Assembly: GCA_964035545.1 (NCBI GenBank)
Contig: OZ037771.1
Location: 3,523,128-3,587,127, forward strand
Reading direction: 5' to 3'
DNA length: 64,000 bases
DNA from: Bugula neritina
Lineage: Eukaryota > Bryozoa > Gymnolaemata > Cheilostomatida > Bugulidae
Shown here: in pieces, positions 1 to 17,224 of the stretch
Position numbering within the stretch: position 1 is the stretch's first letter
How the letters are laid out: every line of letters begins with the position of its first letter
Made by a program: the position numbers and the translations under genes
Notes under the pieces: model-generated
Database searches by the model: none
What the model was told of the DNA's origin: nothing
What the model saw: only the letters and a program-made list of their open reading frames with translations

Positions 1-4120
<4,120 letters not shown>

Positions 4121-4127
4121 CTCCTTG

Positions 4128-4205
4128 ATTGGCCCCTTCATTCTTTGTACGTCCGATAAACTAGCCTTTTATAAATGAGTATACTAGCACTCACGTCATT
4201 TGCAT
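4128..4205 (+). promoter_or_regulatory. Putative POU4 core promoter with octamer
   Basis: Three motifs lie in order just upstream of the POU4 start codon: an inverted CCAAT box (ATTGG, 4128-4132), a TATA box (TATAAA, 4170-4175), and a perfect octamer ATTTGCAT (4198-4205) about where transcription would start, 35 bases before the ATG. Octamers bind POU proteins, and autoregulation is known for unc-86 and Brn-3a. Spacing fits a short-leader TATA promoter, but no transcript evidence is available. Confidence 0.5.
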
Positions 4206-4239
4206 TCTATCTTCCTACCTGTTCTAAAATTTTCTAAAA

Positions 4240-7200
4240 ATGTTTTCTTACCAGCAGCAACATGATCGCTGTAAAATACCGACAGCAATATCTGCTGCCA
4301 AACTGAATGCCTACAACATGTACCCTAATCCTTGCCACATGCCACCTCCTTCAGCTGTTCATCAACAAGTGAGTTCATTATTTTATATGTTTATATTATA
4401 TTATATTAATTACTATTTATGTATTCCAACACTGTAATTATATATTCATCTATTGTTGCTAATGTTTTCATCTTTTTTCTTTCTTGCATAAAAAATTTAA
4501 AGCCCATCTTTATTAGCACAGTTTCGCATCTACAGGTAAATTAAATATTTATTTTAAGTTGTGTGGGAAAAGTTGAGATTTTGTATATATTATGACGATG
4601 CTATAAATACATTATATTACTATTATTAGTAACAGAAGTATATGAATGATAATTCTTAGTGTGTTATAAAGATGTACATATGCATGGGAGCTAAAAGAAA
4701 TTTTTCTTCCCAGTTAAAGTATAATCATTTAATGAAACCCATACATAAATATATATACACTCAATTTATTTTTATCAACAATCATCACTCACCTTTCAAT
4801 GTGTTGTAAACTTATGCATTTAATTTCTTTTTAGATATAATATATATAGCTCTAATATTTAATTAGCACATTTGCATAAGAGCACATACCAGTATTACAA
4901 ACAACAAACACCAAATATTTTATTTTAATCTTCTTTTTATATTATACTACATAATGTTTATACAATGCACTTGGGACTGTGTATTTTGGTATATAAAATT
5001 GCATTAGAAGAAGCAAAAACAATAAATTCTTATTTCATTATATTAATTTCATTCATCACTTAATTTGATAAAAGCTGTTTTTTTAACAACCTTAATATGC
5101 TTCTTGCAGCATATTCTTTTTGTAACACTTCGTCCTAATTTATTTGAAATGCATTAATATGTATACATACTATGATTGTATACATATAACTCTATTTATT
5201 ATGCCTTTATATATATTGCATATATTTATTTATATACATATAATTTATTTCCTTATACAGCTTCTTTGATAAAGAGAAAAGCTGTTCATGAGTGTGAATA
5301 TAATATAGTATGATATAGTATAACATAATATAATATAATGTAATATAATATAATATAATATAATATAATATAATATAATATAATATAATATAATATCATA
5401 TAATGCAACTAATTATATAACAAATACTTACAAAGCCTGCAGATTATTTGTGGCAAGTAATATATAATATGTTGCACAATGTTTATAAAACATATATTAT
5501 AATATTATTATAATATATATAATAAAAATAAAATATGTTGTTTAATAATAAATATTATAATCTATATAAGATACATAAAAATACATTATAATCTATATAC
5601 ATAGTTGGATATGTACTTATTACACCTACGCAGCTCAGTATAAGGTAAATAAACTTAACTTACAAGCATAACAAAGGAATCTACCCATAGTTCATACTGT
5701 AGAATTATTTACTAGGTTAAGGTGATATATGGTGCAGCCACACGGCACCGTTTACGACTCCGAGACATCTGGCAATGTGCGGCTGGCTCCCAGTTTCTTC
5801 TATATGGGGGGGTATAATCTAGTGGTGTAGTGAACAGGGGTTTTCACTGTACTGCAAAAGTTTGAACCACACACAGGCATATAGCAAAGATTTTAATAAT
5901 ATTAACATTTTGATAAAGTTAAGCCATCAGCTTCTATGGTGCATATAAAAATTAATCTAGTTTATTGCATATTATATTTACGATTTAATGTGGCATGCAA
6001 TAATGTAATACTGAATTATTTTGTATAAAATATTTTCTTATCTGATATCGTGCTCTATAATTTAATACACAAAATAATAATAGTAAACATTCTTCTAAGG
6101 ACACAACTTACGACCCAATAATTATTCTAATTATAGCTCTGCTTTATAGCATGTAATTAAAATTATTGCAATTTCAGGAAGCAAATTTAGTTAAAAGGAA
6201 AAATTGCTAGCCACTTGTATATAATTTTGTAGTGTTGTTTTGTATACAACAGTCACTATTATAACAAACAGGCTATATATGAAAATTTTAATGAGTCATA
6301 TTTATCAATTTAAAACGTATTAATATCCTTGCATCTATTATAACTTATTATATTACATAAATATAGTAGGTACTATATTATATAGATATACTAGATAACA
6401 TATTATATATTGACATTAGCTAGTATACTATATACATATAGTAGAGGACATAAATTATGCTGACAATTTTTCCAGTCTTAGTAGCTATACTTAGGCTGTG
6501 GCACTTTTTCTTTTTTAGTAGGTGTGACATTAAAAATAACAAAGACAGCTTTTCTACTAATTAGTAGAAAAGCTGTCTTTGTTATTTTTAATGTAGAACT
6601 TTTCATAGCTATTTTGTTGGAGAATAAGTGCAAAAAAATATATCGCTAAAGCAAAATTATTATAACAACAATCTTGCAGCATATGCAAATAATGCTTAGG
6701 AAATTATTTTATTTTGGGCTTGCTCAATAGGCATGTGGAAAGTTAGTTGAAATACACTGAATTTTTATTCCACGACAGGTCAACCTTAGATGGCTCTGTG
6801 GCATTGCTAGCAACATATTGTTATACTCTTTGGTGCTTTATTCATTGCTATTCTTTGTAAAACAAGTTAATATAAATTTATATATGAGACAGAACATAGC
6901 ATTGAAAAAATAATTATCTTATTCTGCTGGAGTTTAAAACCTAAGCTTTATAAAGTTAATAATGTCTTAATGAAATAAATTTTTAAATTACTGACTATTA
7001 TTTGTAATTTAAACATATAAATACAGTTGAAATATACCATGGCACATAAAATAGAATAAGATGTAACTATAATTTCTTGTCTGCTTCAATAGTCATAATA
7101 TTGTCCCTGTCTTCACTTTGACATTGCATTCATTCAGTTGTATAATAATATTCTTATAGTCTTGACTCTAAAATAGTTGGTATAGTGCTTCAGATAAGTA

Positions 7201-10200
7201 TTAATTATTTTCGTCAATAGAAATTTCTTGATTTATATTATGTAATGAAAAGGTTGTTGGAATATGATTATACTTTAAAACGCATAATTTGACACCACAA
7301 TAATTTGGAGTTGTGACTCCTTATAACTCAACAAACACAATTTGTGGAGTTGTCTAACTTCAAATTTGAATGTGTTCACTAATAAATTTAATAACATTTA
7401 TGACAATTGGGCACATTAAATATAACATTAAGTTATTGATGGTGCATGCATGTGCTGCAGTAATGTAATATGGAAATATTACCTAAATCAATGTTGCCTT
7501 CAGCAATATATATATGTACACATGCTATTACTTTGCATTTCTATAATTTCATAATATTTAAATTTTGCTGTGAAAGAGAGTAACACATTTTGTGGAGTTT
7601 TGAGCAATATAGAAAACTTTTTTTTAAAATACAGGGTTTTGTATTCACATCTCATTCAACGAAATAAGTTAAATTTTGCAATAATCTACTACAGAAAGTG
7701 TTTCACTATTAACCAATTGAAATAATATAGCTTCCATTTTAATTATTCCCATAAAGAGAATATATTGTTATAAGAAATTGCAGTCTCTATTCAATCTATA
7801 GCTTTTCTCTTCATTGATTCAAAAACTTGGAAAAAAGTTATTTGAATTTTTTGTGCCTTTCAAAGAGGCAAGTTTTTTTCTTATTTATAGCTACAAGTAT
7901 GATAAGCTAGGCTAGGTATGTTGAACTGTATTTTATCGAGTACAAAACCAACCTGAATTATCTTTTTCTATTGATATTAAGCAGGAATTGTGCACATCAA
8001 CTAAGCAAATTTGATTCATTTATAATAAACAAAATGATACAAGATGGATAATGGCTAAGCCCTGTTCCTTTTCATAAGAAATTGAAAGGTTTTGTTTACA
8101 CAGGTTATTGGTTTCGCTGGATATACTGAATAAGGTTAATGCTATTCGAGCATCGTATTCTTATATACTCAAGACAATAGACTTATTGAACTATACTTTA
8201 CATCATGTCATTGGAATAGCCAAGTAGCAGATGATTTGACGAGAGTTTTTCCCAGCTATCAGAATCAATGTTGAACTGACTTTGCACACATATTCATTGC
8301 TTTCATACCTGCCTTTGTGTGAACATAAATTTTCTTGAAAATTATTTTAATCATGATAACCGGGCATAATTCGAGATTGCCTCATGGGTTTGGGGCACCT
8401 TACACCCCTTCAGGGGGTTATAGGGTCGACCCTAGACAAAATCAGGTTTGTTTTGTTCTACTATTGTTTGATAGGTAATAATATTAGAATGTGGGGCTTA
8501 TTAATTATTCTGATTATTGTATGGTGGTATAGCACTCTCATTAAATATACATGGTAGTCTTTGTGTAAGTATAAAGATATATTATTATATATAACTTCGT
8601 ACTTTCCCCACGGTTCTCATACTATTATTAGTAATTATTTAATAATGTATGAACTGTAACCACTTTGTTGAAATCTTGATACACCAATGGCTATACCAAT
8701 ATAACAATCTTTTGAAAAAAAGAAAATATTTTTTAAATTAACATATGTAATTTATTGCTTTCTAGAAACATCGCATTACCTTAAAGTGAAAAAAATTATA
8801 AAATATGGATAATGTGGATAATGTGTTTAAATTTCTAACATAAAAAATGCAATAAATAATTTTTGTCTTTTGTTGATGGTTATCTTAAATATCAAATGCC
8901 TTTTTGCATCAATTCAAAGATTTTTGATGTTTTTAAAATTGCAAAGACAAAATATATTTTCACCACAGCTAATGCTGTGTAAAGTTTTAAATTATATTCT
9001 AAAAAATAATTTGAGATAATATGACGCCGAATAAATATTCTTTATTATTTTAGAGCAACATGTTTCCGCCGATGGATGAGTCAATGTTGGCGAGGGTTGA
9101 GGCATCATTGGCAGCAGTGGCTGACATTAGATCACACCAGATGCAGCCTCACCACTCTCAGCAGTTCAAACCAGATCTCTACTCTCATGAGACGCCTTCG
9201 TATATGAACTCCACTAAACCACACTTTCCTTTTAATAACAGTAGGTTCTGTCATTTATTGCTGGTGTTTAGAGAATTATAAAGCTTCTTGTTTAAATTTT
9301 TTAGGGTCAAACAGCTTAGGCAATTTTAGTGTTTAAATAGAAAACGTGCTTAAATGACTAAGCATGATAGCAGAATTTCATACAAGTTAATATATACAGC
9401 TTTTTGATGACTCATTTTAAAAATTTTCTCATGCCCAGAGTTTTCAAAATTTTTAAGCGACTTGCATCAATATTCTTATGCACTTGCATTAATAAACGTT
9501 TTCAAGTTGCAACTTTTTCAAACTGAAGCATACATGTAAACAAGGAAGGTTATAAAAATCTAAAAGGTTTCTTCATTCATAAATTATACAATTACACTAT
9601 GTTTTAGTTCATGCTAATGCTTATTTTATATAAATCTCTTTTCCATACGTACAAATTTGTGAAACAGACCCTATGCTTATCAGATTATTAATTACATTCC
9701 TAGATAGCTGATTTCCAGTAGTATAACTTAGCCAACATGCTATAACATTGTTTTCAAACAGCTTACATCTATGTTGTGTTTTAAGTCATACAACTATAGA
9801 AATTATATTAGAGTAATTTGCAAAATGTAACATTTAATATATAATACGTAATATTTAGTATGTAATATATAATATATAATATTTAATATGTATGTAATAT
9901 ATAAAATGTAATGTGTAATATGTAACATATGTAACATTTAATATATAATATGTAATATTCAGTATGTAATACATAATATATAATATCTAATATATAGTAT
10001 TTAATATTTAATATATAAAACATAATATGTCATATATAATTTCTGTACTATATAATATATAATATATGATATGTGACATGTAGTATATAATATACAATAT
10101 ATATAACATAAAATAATGTGTAATATATAATATACTATATGTAATATTTCAGGTGAGACAATGATGAGTCACATGAACTCTGTGGCTGCCCCGGCTATCA

Positions 10201-11850
10201 TGGCGTCTACTGCCAACACATTCCCTCCCTCCCTCACACATCAACTGACTAACATCTCATCCAACACACACAACACCAGCTCCATGGAACATTCCAGCAG
10301 CAACTACCACCACATGTACTCACACAGCACGGCAGCGAGCATGCTCCCTCAGATGACTATGTCACATCCTGTTATGAGTAATCTACAAGAAGTAAGCCTA
10401 CTTCAGCTACTATTCTTACAGGATGTAATAATTTGTGATGTGGTATATATAGTACCATTTTAGTACATTAGTACATAGTACAGAAAGTAACAAAGTAGTA
10501 ATATTATAAAAAAATAGTTTGTAATGCAATATATTTTATAGCATATAACAGATTAGAGTAATAATAAAATATATTCGAATCAATGCATTTATAGATATAA
10601 AACATTGTTTTTATACACAGTTGCTTGCAAAATTTGTAAATTTCATATTGAAACAAATTTAAGCAGATTAGTTCACGTTTCAATAATTGTTTTAATAATT
10701 TTATAAGAAGCAATTGCCATGCAGTTTCTGAAGAATATTTTGCTAAAACTGAACATGTGTTATTTTACAGCAAGTAGACTGTGATCCTAGAGAACTTGAA
10801 GGTTTTGCAGAAAGGTTTAAGCAAAGGCGAATTAAATTGGGTGTAACACAGGCCGATGTGGGTAAGTGAACTCCTAAATCTCTGACACTTGTATAACTAT
10901 CATAGAAAGTGGGTAAAATGTACTTTACATCTGATATAACAAAGATCACACTATAATAGTTATGCTGTACGGATATACAATAAAATAAAATGATCAGGAT
11001 TGTATATTTTTCTAACAAATTAAAAAAAAGTATGCTCTTCCACTTAGCACTATATTTTATTATTGGAGTAGTTTAAAATTTTTTGATTTTAGTTAACAAT
11101 GTAGCATTTTGTATGCTGCAACTGCATTGATACAATAATATGTTTAGTAATGCAGACGTAGTCTAAATCTCACACTATGCATCTTCGTTGTTCTTTCTAT
11201 ACATAATTTTTATGTATAGATGCAAGACAGTAATCAGAACGATAGAAAATGTAAACGATACAACTTGCTATTAATTGCTAGCACATTAACTGTGGAATCA
11301 AATCTGAGAATTAGGAAACTGAATATTGATGTTATAGTTTTTAATTGGTTCTTGTTTGATAAATCAGCGCCTATAGCTTGATGTTTACTGTAAATTTTGC
11401 TTCTTTTTTGTGTAATTAGTTACAACAAAATATGATTTCGTTTTAGGCAAAGCCTTAGGAAATTTGAAATTGCCAGGAGTTGGGTCGCTAAGCCAAAGCA
11501 CCATCTGCAGGTTCGAGTCTTTAACTTTATCTCACAACAACATGATAGCCTTGAAGCCGGTCCTGTCAGCATGGCTAGACGATGCCGAGCAAATAGCCAG
11601 AGAGCGGCAGAGCAGCATGATGCTCGACAGCATGTCACTGGACAAAAAGCGCAAACGTACGAGTATCGCAGCACCAGAGAAGCGCAGTTTAGAAGCGTAT
11701 TTCGCTATTCAACCTCGTCCTTCCGGTGAAAAAATAGCTCAGATTGCTGACAAACTAGACTTGAAGAAGAATGTTGTCAGAGTCTGGTTTTGTAATCAGA
11801 GGCAGAAGCAGAAACGAATGAAGTTCGCTGCAGCTGGACAACAACATTGA
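4240..11850 (+). CDS. POU4: POU domain class 4 transcription factor (Brn-3/unc-86/acj6 type)
   Basis: Nuclear DNA-binding factor that specifies sensory and other neurons in animals. Five coding exons: 4240-4368, 9054-9240, 10153-10391, 10771-10861, 11447-11850; phases 0,1,0,1 close exactly, giving 349 residues, within the family range. The N-terminal POU-IV box is visible at residues 44-70 (SNMFPPMDESMLARVEASLA). The POU-specific domain begins near 189 (DPRELEGFAERFKQRRIKLG) and ends near 263. A short linker leads to the homeodomain at about 282-341 (start KKRKRTSIAAPEKRSLEAYF) with the POU signature VWFCNQRQ in helix 3. The protein ends four residues after a short alanine run. Start choice: first ATG after the TATA box, and the exon 1 phase matches exon 2. 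Exon 3 begins GTGAGA directly after its acceptor. Family assignment is essentially certain. Confidence 0.97.
5297..5397. repeat. (TATAA)n pentanucleotide array
   Basis: Imperfect then perfect TAATA/TATAA pentamers inside POU4 intron 1, the same motif as the larger array at 28838-29251. Confidence 0.95.
6527..6594. repeat. 68-bp perfect palindrome
   Basis: Bases 6527-6560 are the exact reverse complement of 6561-6594 with no loop; the centre is CTACTAATTAGTAG. The match stops abruptly on both sides. It may be the remnant of a small inverted-repeat element or a recent inverted duplication. Confidence 0.95.
9836..10146. repeat. Degenerate (TAATATATAATATG)n tract before POU4 exon 3
   Basis: About 310 bases made almost only of TAATAT/TATAAT/TGTAAT words run up to six bases from the acceptor of POU4 exon 3 at 10152, so this exon has an unusually low-complexity, T-poor upstream tract. 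Confidence 0.85.
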
Positions 11851-11880
11851 TAAATTCTAACACTCAATGTAACTCTGGAT

Positions 11881-11886
11881 AATAAA
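11881..11886 (+). promoter_or_regulatory. POU4 polyadenylation signal
   Basis: Canonical AATAAA 30 bases after the POU4 stop codon; would give a very short 3' UTR. A longer UTR using later signals cannot be excluded. Confidence 0.6.
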
Positions 11887-14800
11887 GTTTTAGTACTTTT
11901 AATTGTAATATAAAACAGAAACTTATGCGATCATTTTAATCTAATATGTATGTTCAAAGAAAATCTAATTTTCTTATTAGAATAACTTCAGCTGCAATAT
12001 AATATAATGCAATACAATTTATCATATTTTTGAATTCTAATGATGTTTAATTTATGTGCAATGTTAGCTTTCAGTTGTCCACTTTGAGTTTTCCCTGCGA
12101 TCTCCATCCAATTTTTACCAATTCATTGGTAAAATGTACATAGAAATTTCAATGTAAAAGTAGCAGTATTTTTATAAATTTTCAATTGGTTTTCTGTTTA
12201 TTATTTTATCTGGTTATACTTCGATGTAACTAATATATTTGAATTGACAGAGTTTTGCTGTGTGCCATCTAGTCAAATGTTATATATACCATTATACTAA
12301 ACTTGAGGTAATAAAATTTATACACAACACAATTTGGCATTATTCATAGTTGATAGAACTTAGCATGGTCATGCATTTACAACAAGTAAAGTATGTTCAA
12401 GTGACTGAAAAAAGTTTTCTATTAATTGCTGGTTATTTTTGTTTATGTAAATTATAGGCAGCAAAGAGTCAGCAAACATTGTCTTTTATACAAATTGGTT
12501 TTTATTAGTAATAGCTTGATACTCATATTGATATTTAACATACATTAACACTGTTTTTAATTTATTTCCTAACCTCAAAGAAAATCTAACGTTGGCGCAA
12601 AGACCTTTCACATCTTTACAGTTTATTTTCAAATTTAGGCCATTGTTTCTGTCACAACTGTTACAATTATCTCATGCATGTCCGTTCTTTTGATAACTGA
12701 TATCTTTTTCATATTTTTCAATAGAAGGCTTTGCACCTTTTGTGCTCTAAATATCTAAATGCCATAATTATCACAATATTTTGTTTAGGTTTGTGTTTAC
12801 ATTGTTATGCTTTGTTAGGTCTTATGTTTACAAAATTGCTACGAAATGTAAACATTAAAACTGGCCAATATTATGAAACTTCTTACAACTTTCAAAGGAA
12901 AATTGAAAACAATAAGCCTACAATTCCTTTATCAGTGATTGCTTGAAATATATAAATTATGGTGTTTATGAAAACCTATAGTTTGACTTTAGGAACACTC
13001 TTATAAAAAAGTTTTCTCTCTTTTAAAAAGGTACCACGCTGTCTTGACTTATTTAGTATACAGTTTGGCTCATTTTTTAAGATAAAAATGAAGGGCATTG
13101 CTTTTATTATGCAAAAACTTTTTTTAAACACATGTAAACCAATGCTTAGATTACAGTCAACTTTCAATACCTACACTGAATGAAAAAAATATTTTCAACA
13201 TTTGTAAGCTGTCAGTTTTTTAATCAATTGAACTTTGAGGACAAAAAATCTAATTTTATAATAAATCATCCTAGATGATAACATAATACTTCCTACTCGC
13301 TATGTTTTTCGTTGAAAGTTTTTAAAAGAAATAGTTAGCTGACCATTACATAATTTAGACAAGTGAGTTTAGTGCATGTATTTATAGCAGTATTAGCACT
13401 ATCTTAGGAAGAAATAAGATGCCAAGAGCTTTTATTTTTCCAATACATGCCAATGTTTGCATAGCGATTGTTTAATTAATGTATAGAGAGTGAAAGGTAT
13501 TGACTACTTTGCACAATGGCTCAGGTTGTTATGTGAACAAGTCTTCTAGTATTACTGCTTCGTAAGTCCTTCACACAATCAATAATTTCTTAATGCTGAA
13601 ATGACATCCGATGTCAAATAACTTGCCCAGCAATGGCTGCAATTACACGGTTGTTTATTAATTGTATCTATTATGTTTTTTCCTCTCCTTTTCCTTCCCG
13701 TTACAAGTAATTTATTAGTGTTATTATCTTATTAACTATAATATAATTGCACAATAGACTAATACAGAAAATAAGGCATTGTTGTTGTGTTGAATAATAG
13801 CTTGTATCTATTATTCATGGCCAGCTAGTAAACCCTTTATACTCGAGTTCATGCATATTTTATAAGAATTGGCAAATTTTCTTTCTCCATATATAAGCCA
13901 GAGTTGTGTCTAAAAAAATCATTGGTTTTGGAGCAACTGAAGAAAAAACATGAGGTTTGGATGAATTTGGAGAAAAATTAAGGGCGAACCAACGTGGCTC
14001 TACCGCTAAAACTAATGCAGCGACCTGCATACCACAATGTCAAGGTCTTTTAAAGAGAACCTGGAAGTATATCATCTAAGTTGAGGTAATTATTGTTTTC
14101 GAAATAAATTGTATTTTATCTGTTAACTTAAACAACAACTCTAAAAGGCACTTAAATCTTCAGGTCTGTCAGACATTCACGGGTTAGCCACTATATGTGA
14201 GTATTGGAAGCACTTTCTATTTACTTTTGAATGAATAGAAGCTAAATTTCTTAACACTAACGGATTAACATAATCATTTTCTTGTGTTGACATTGGCAGT
14301 AAAGAATTATTGATTGGAGGATATCTAGCTATTTACCAATAATTCCACAACAAGTAGCAGGATGATGTTACACAGCATCAACATAGTGACAGCACCCAAG
14401 TATGATACCTATTGGATGCAGCGGCAGCAGTCAGCTTTCTTGCAGAGTCAGCAAACTTAGTGACATCTTTTATTATTAATAGATGTCAACAAAATAATAT
14501 TGTAATGACTTAAGTCATCTGTATGAAGCTGCTTGTCTGGCAGCACTAGCCTGCTCGTTGATGAACTCATGATGCTGCCACATAGCATCTGCTCACACAC
14601 TTAGGATAATTTGACAGCTCCATTATATTATTTTGTAAAGTGAGAAACCTAAAATTTGATGAAAAATATGGTTATATTCTCTATGTCGTAGATGCACATG
14701 TGACTTTTATTCAATCAAAATTTTTATTTATAGAAAACTTTGTTTCTGTACTGTACTGGGTTCTCATTACATTGTATCATAGTCATACTATACTCCTTAA

Positions 14801-16641
14801 CACAATATATTTTATATAACCTTTATTTCCTACTCAATTTAGTTTATTTTATTATTTAGAATTAATAGAGATGTAATTGTGTTGTATGTATATATTTCGA
14901 GCTCTTCTGATGAAGCAATCTTTTTAGGCTGTGATTGTGTTTAATTTCTAATACTTAAAAATTATAAATACTTTGAAAACTTTATATAAGTATTTTTGTG
15001 AGAAAATACACAATTTCAAGCAAAATTACTATAATTGTTATAATTTGTTTTTTAAGAAAGTATTCTTCTAACAGATTAATTTCTCAATAATTTTTTCTGT
15101 ATAAAAGAATGTTGTAAAAATTACGGGAGCATTCCGTTGGTTGAAATTATATTCCTGTAGCATTTTATTTTATAGCGACACTTTAGGCGAAATATGCAAC
15201 GAATCTTAAAGGATTTTGTTGAGAAATTATAAAGCTTCTAAAATTAATTTTGATTATATTGTAAAATAATTATAATTTGAATACATTCATTACAATAAAA
15301 AGTGTTTATTGAAATAAAGGTGGGCCTGCCACCCTTTAGGCTACGAAATACTCAGATCATCTATATATGTTCTGGCAAAAAACAGGGTGGGATATGAACC
15401 ACATTGTTACACTAACTGGTTATTGCTATGAAATTAATTTATCATTTCCCAGGTTGGTCAACCTTCTTATTGCTAAAAATATTACAATGTCACACAGTGA
15501 AAACTATAATAACCATAATTAATAATCCCGTTTCTTCACCACAATGCCAAGATTTTCCTTAACTCTAGCCCTAAGAAGAAGCACTGTTGTGGGTCTGTGT
15601 TTATTGCTTTAGGAAGGAATCTTCACTATTATCTAAACGGTTTGTCCAGATAATAATATATAGATAAATGTAACTTGATTTATAAACAAGATTTTGTTAC
15701 AAAATATCTATTTGAATCAATGGAAATGTATAATGGGATAAATTTAGAAGCCAGAGCGCTGTACAGTTGAATTTCTGTAATACTATATGGAAATAGTATG
15801 CTATTTATGTTATTTTTCTGACTTTTGAATCTATATTACATGTATTTTACTGCATGACCATTATGATAATTTATGTGCAAGTATTAAGATTATCGAAATT
15901 GTCTCCTCTTCGAATTTCACTAGTCAACATGAGGGCATAACCCCTATTCTAATATATTACTGAAAATGTTTTATTTCTCTTTTATTATTAATTTCTTCAA
16001 CAACAAATTATTTAATAAAAAAGAAATTCAAAAATATTCAAGAGTAATGATTTTCTAAAATGATTGTAAATCGCTCAAGTTTCTGGTTGAAAATTAATAA
16101 TCAAATCTAATTTTTACAGTTATATCTCAAGCTGCCATAAAACACGTCACTATATATAAAAATATATAAGAAATATTCTTTTTATGTAAATCAATATTTT
16201 TAGCTATTTTGTGTGTGATATAATATGTAGCCCTTGAAGTAATAAATTGTTTCAAATTGCAGTCATTTTGTTGAGGTATTTAGAAGTTGTCTCCTTACAA
16301 AGAAACAATTCAGCCAATCGTAGGTCTTGAAACCTCCCAGCTATATGACTGATGTCATCTGATACATGTAGGAGTTATAATTATACGTAATATCTATACG
16401 TAAGTATACACTGTACGCGTGTTGCATGCACACGCACTGCTGTGTAATAGAGGCAGTGCACTATACACACAGGTAAGGGAAAGTATAAAAACATCATTCA
16501 ACCTTTTGACCTAATAATGTTCCAAAGTTCATTTTTCCTACTATTTCACTTGCAGTTTATCTGAAAAATATCTAATATTGCTGTTACTAGTTAATTAGTA
16601 ATAGAAAACTAATTGAGTTCTAGATTATATTTACTGTAGAG
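11887..16641. other. Intergenic DNA, no gene seen
   Basis: About 4.7 kb of AT-rich sequence with short open frames lacking splice context or recognisable domains. One tRNA-like SINE remnant is listed separately. I see no other supported feature. Confidence 0.65.
15389..15430 (-). mobile_element. tRNA-derived SINE remnant
   Basis: On the minus strand a B-box-like GGTTCATATCCC (15389-15400) is preceded by an A-box-like TTAGTGTAACA segment. This matches the internal Pol III promoter layout of tRNA-derived SINEs. It is short and degenerate; extent uncertain. Confidence 0.4.
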
Positions 16642-16802
16642 TTGGTGCAGTAGTGGCGAAATTGAAATAGTCCATATTCTAGATTGGAAATGTAACAAAA
16701 GAAGTTACGTTCCCCAGAGAATTTCAACCCGCGTCCCAAACAAAAAATTTTTAAGGCAATTAAAGCACTTATGCTATTGAAATTTCTCCACTACTGTACC
16801 AA
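16642..16802. mobile_element. MITE copy 1 (161 bp)
   Basis: A 161-bp unit with terminal inverted repeats: the left end TTGGTGCAGTAGTGG pairs with the right end CCACTACTGTACCAA, extending inward through a GAAATT block. It is homologous, in opposite orientation, to 47971-48132. No coding capacity, so a non-autonomous DNA element. No clear target-site duplication. Confidence 0.7.
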
Positions 16803-17007
16803 GCTAGATGTGTTATTAGTCATGCAGATTATAGAAGAAGACCGATGTGTCGCTTATGGAGCTAGAACTAGCTGCTTTACTTTATATTCTTACAACTAAC
16901 CAACCAGCACCAACTATCCTGTATTCAAGTTTCCGAATTATTAATTAGCAACTAAATATATGCAGCAGCCAATTCTTATTATAGCTATTCCACCACACCA
17001 ACAAACC

Positions 17008-17021
17008 GTTGCCATAGCAAC
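17008..17021. promoter_or_regulatory. Perfect RFX X-box motif
   Basis: GTTGCCATAGCAAC is a near-palindromic match to the RFX consensus (GTTGCC and AGCAAC half sites, 2-bp spacer). RFX factors drive ciliary genes. It lies about 200 bases before a possible 5' exon of the MCF2L-like gene; the target gene is inferred. Confidence 0.5.
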
Positions 17022-17040
17022 TAGTAAAGTGGAAACACAC

Positions 17041-17224
17041 TGCAATCAGTGACTCTACAGCCAGTTATTCAGTTATAGCTGGACTGACGTAGCTAGTGAT
17101 TGAGTTGTTCCGTGTGAGATATTTACGGGGTGACTGTTGCTCGAGCTTGGTACAGGGTGGCTACTGGAACACCAAACTTCTGCAGAATCCACATTTACAA
17201 GTCTAAGGAAACAGATGATTTAAA
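17041..17224 (+). other. Possible non-coding 5' exon of the MCF2L-like gene
   Basis: A less AT-rich segment downstream of the X-box ends in a plausible donor (TAAA|GTAAGA at 17225). The MCF2L start-codon exon has an acceptor at 23936, so at least one upstream untranslated exon must exist. This is a candidate by position only. Confidence 0.2.

Larger units (their letters stand above)
4369..9053 (+). other. POU4 intron 1 (4.7 kb)
   Basis: Bounded by donor GTGAGT at 4369 and acceptor TTTTAG ending at 9053. It contains a TATAA array, a 68-bp perfect palindrome and otherwise unremarkable AT-rich sequence. A GC-richer patch near 5740-5870 looks like old mobile-element debris but matches nothing I recognise. 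Large first introns of developmental regulators commonly carry enhancers; none is identifiable by eye here. Confidence 0.8.

Noticed and set aside
5745-5875. GC-richer segment in POU4 intron 1 that looks like a mobile element
   Set aside because: No terminal repeats, target duplication or Pol III boxes that I could define.
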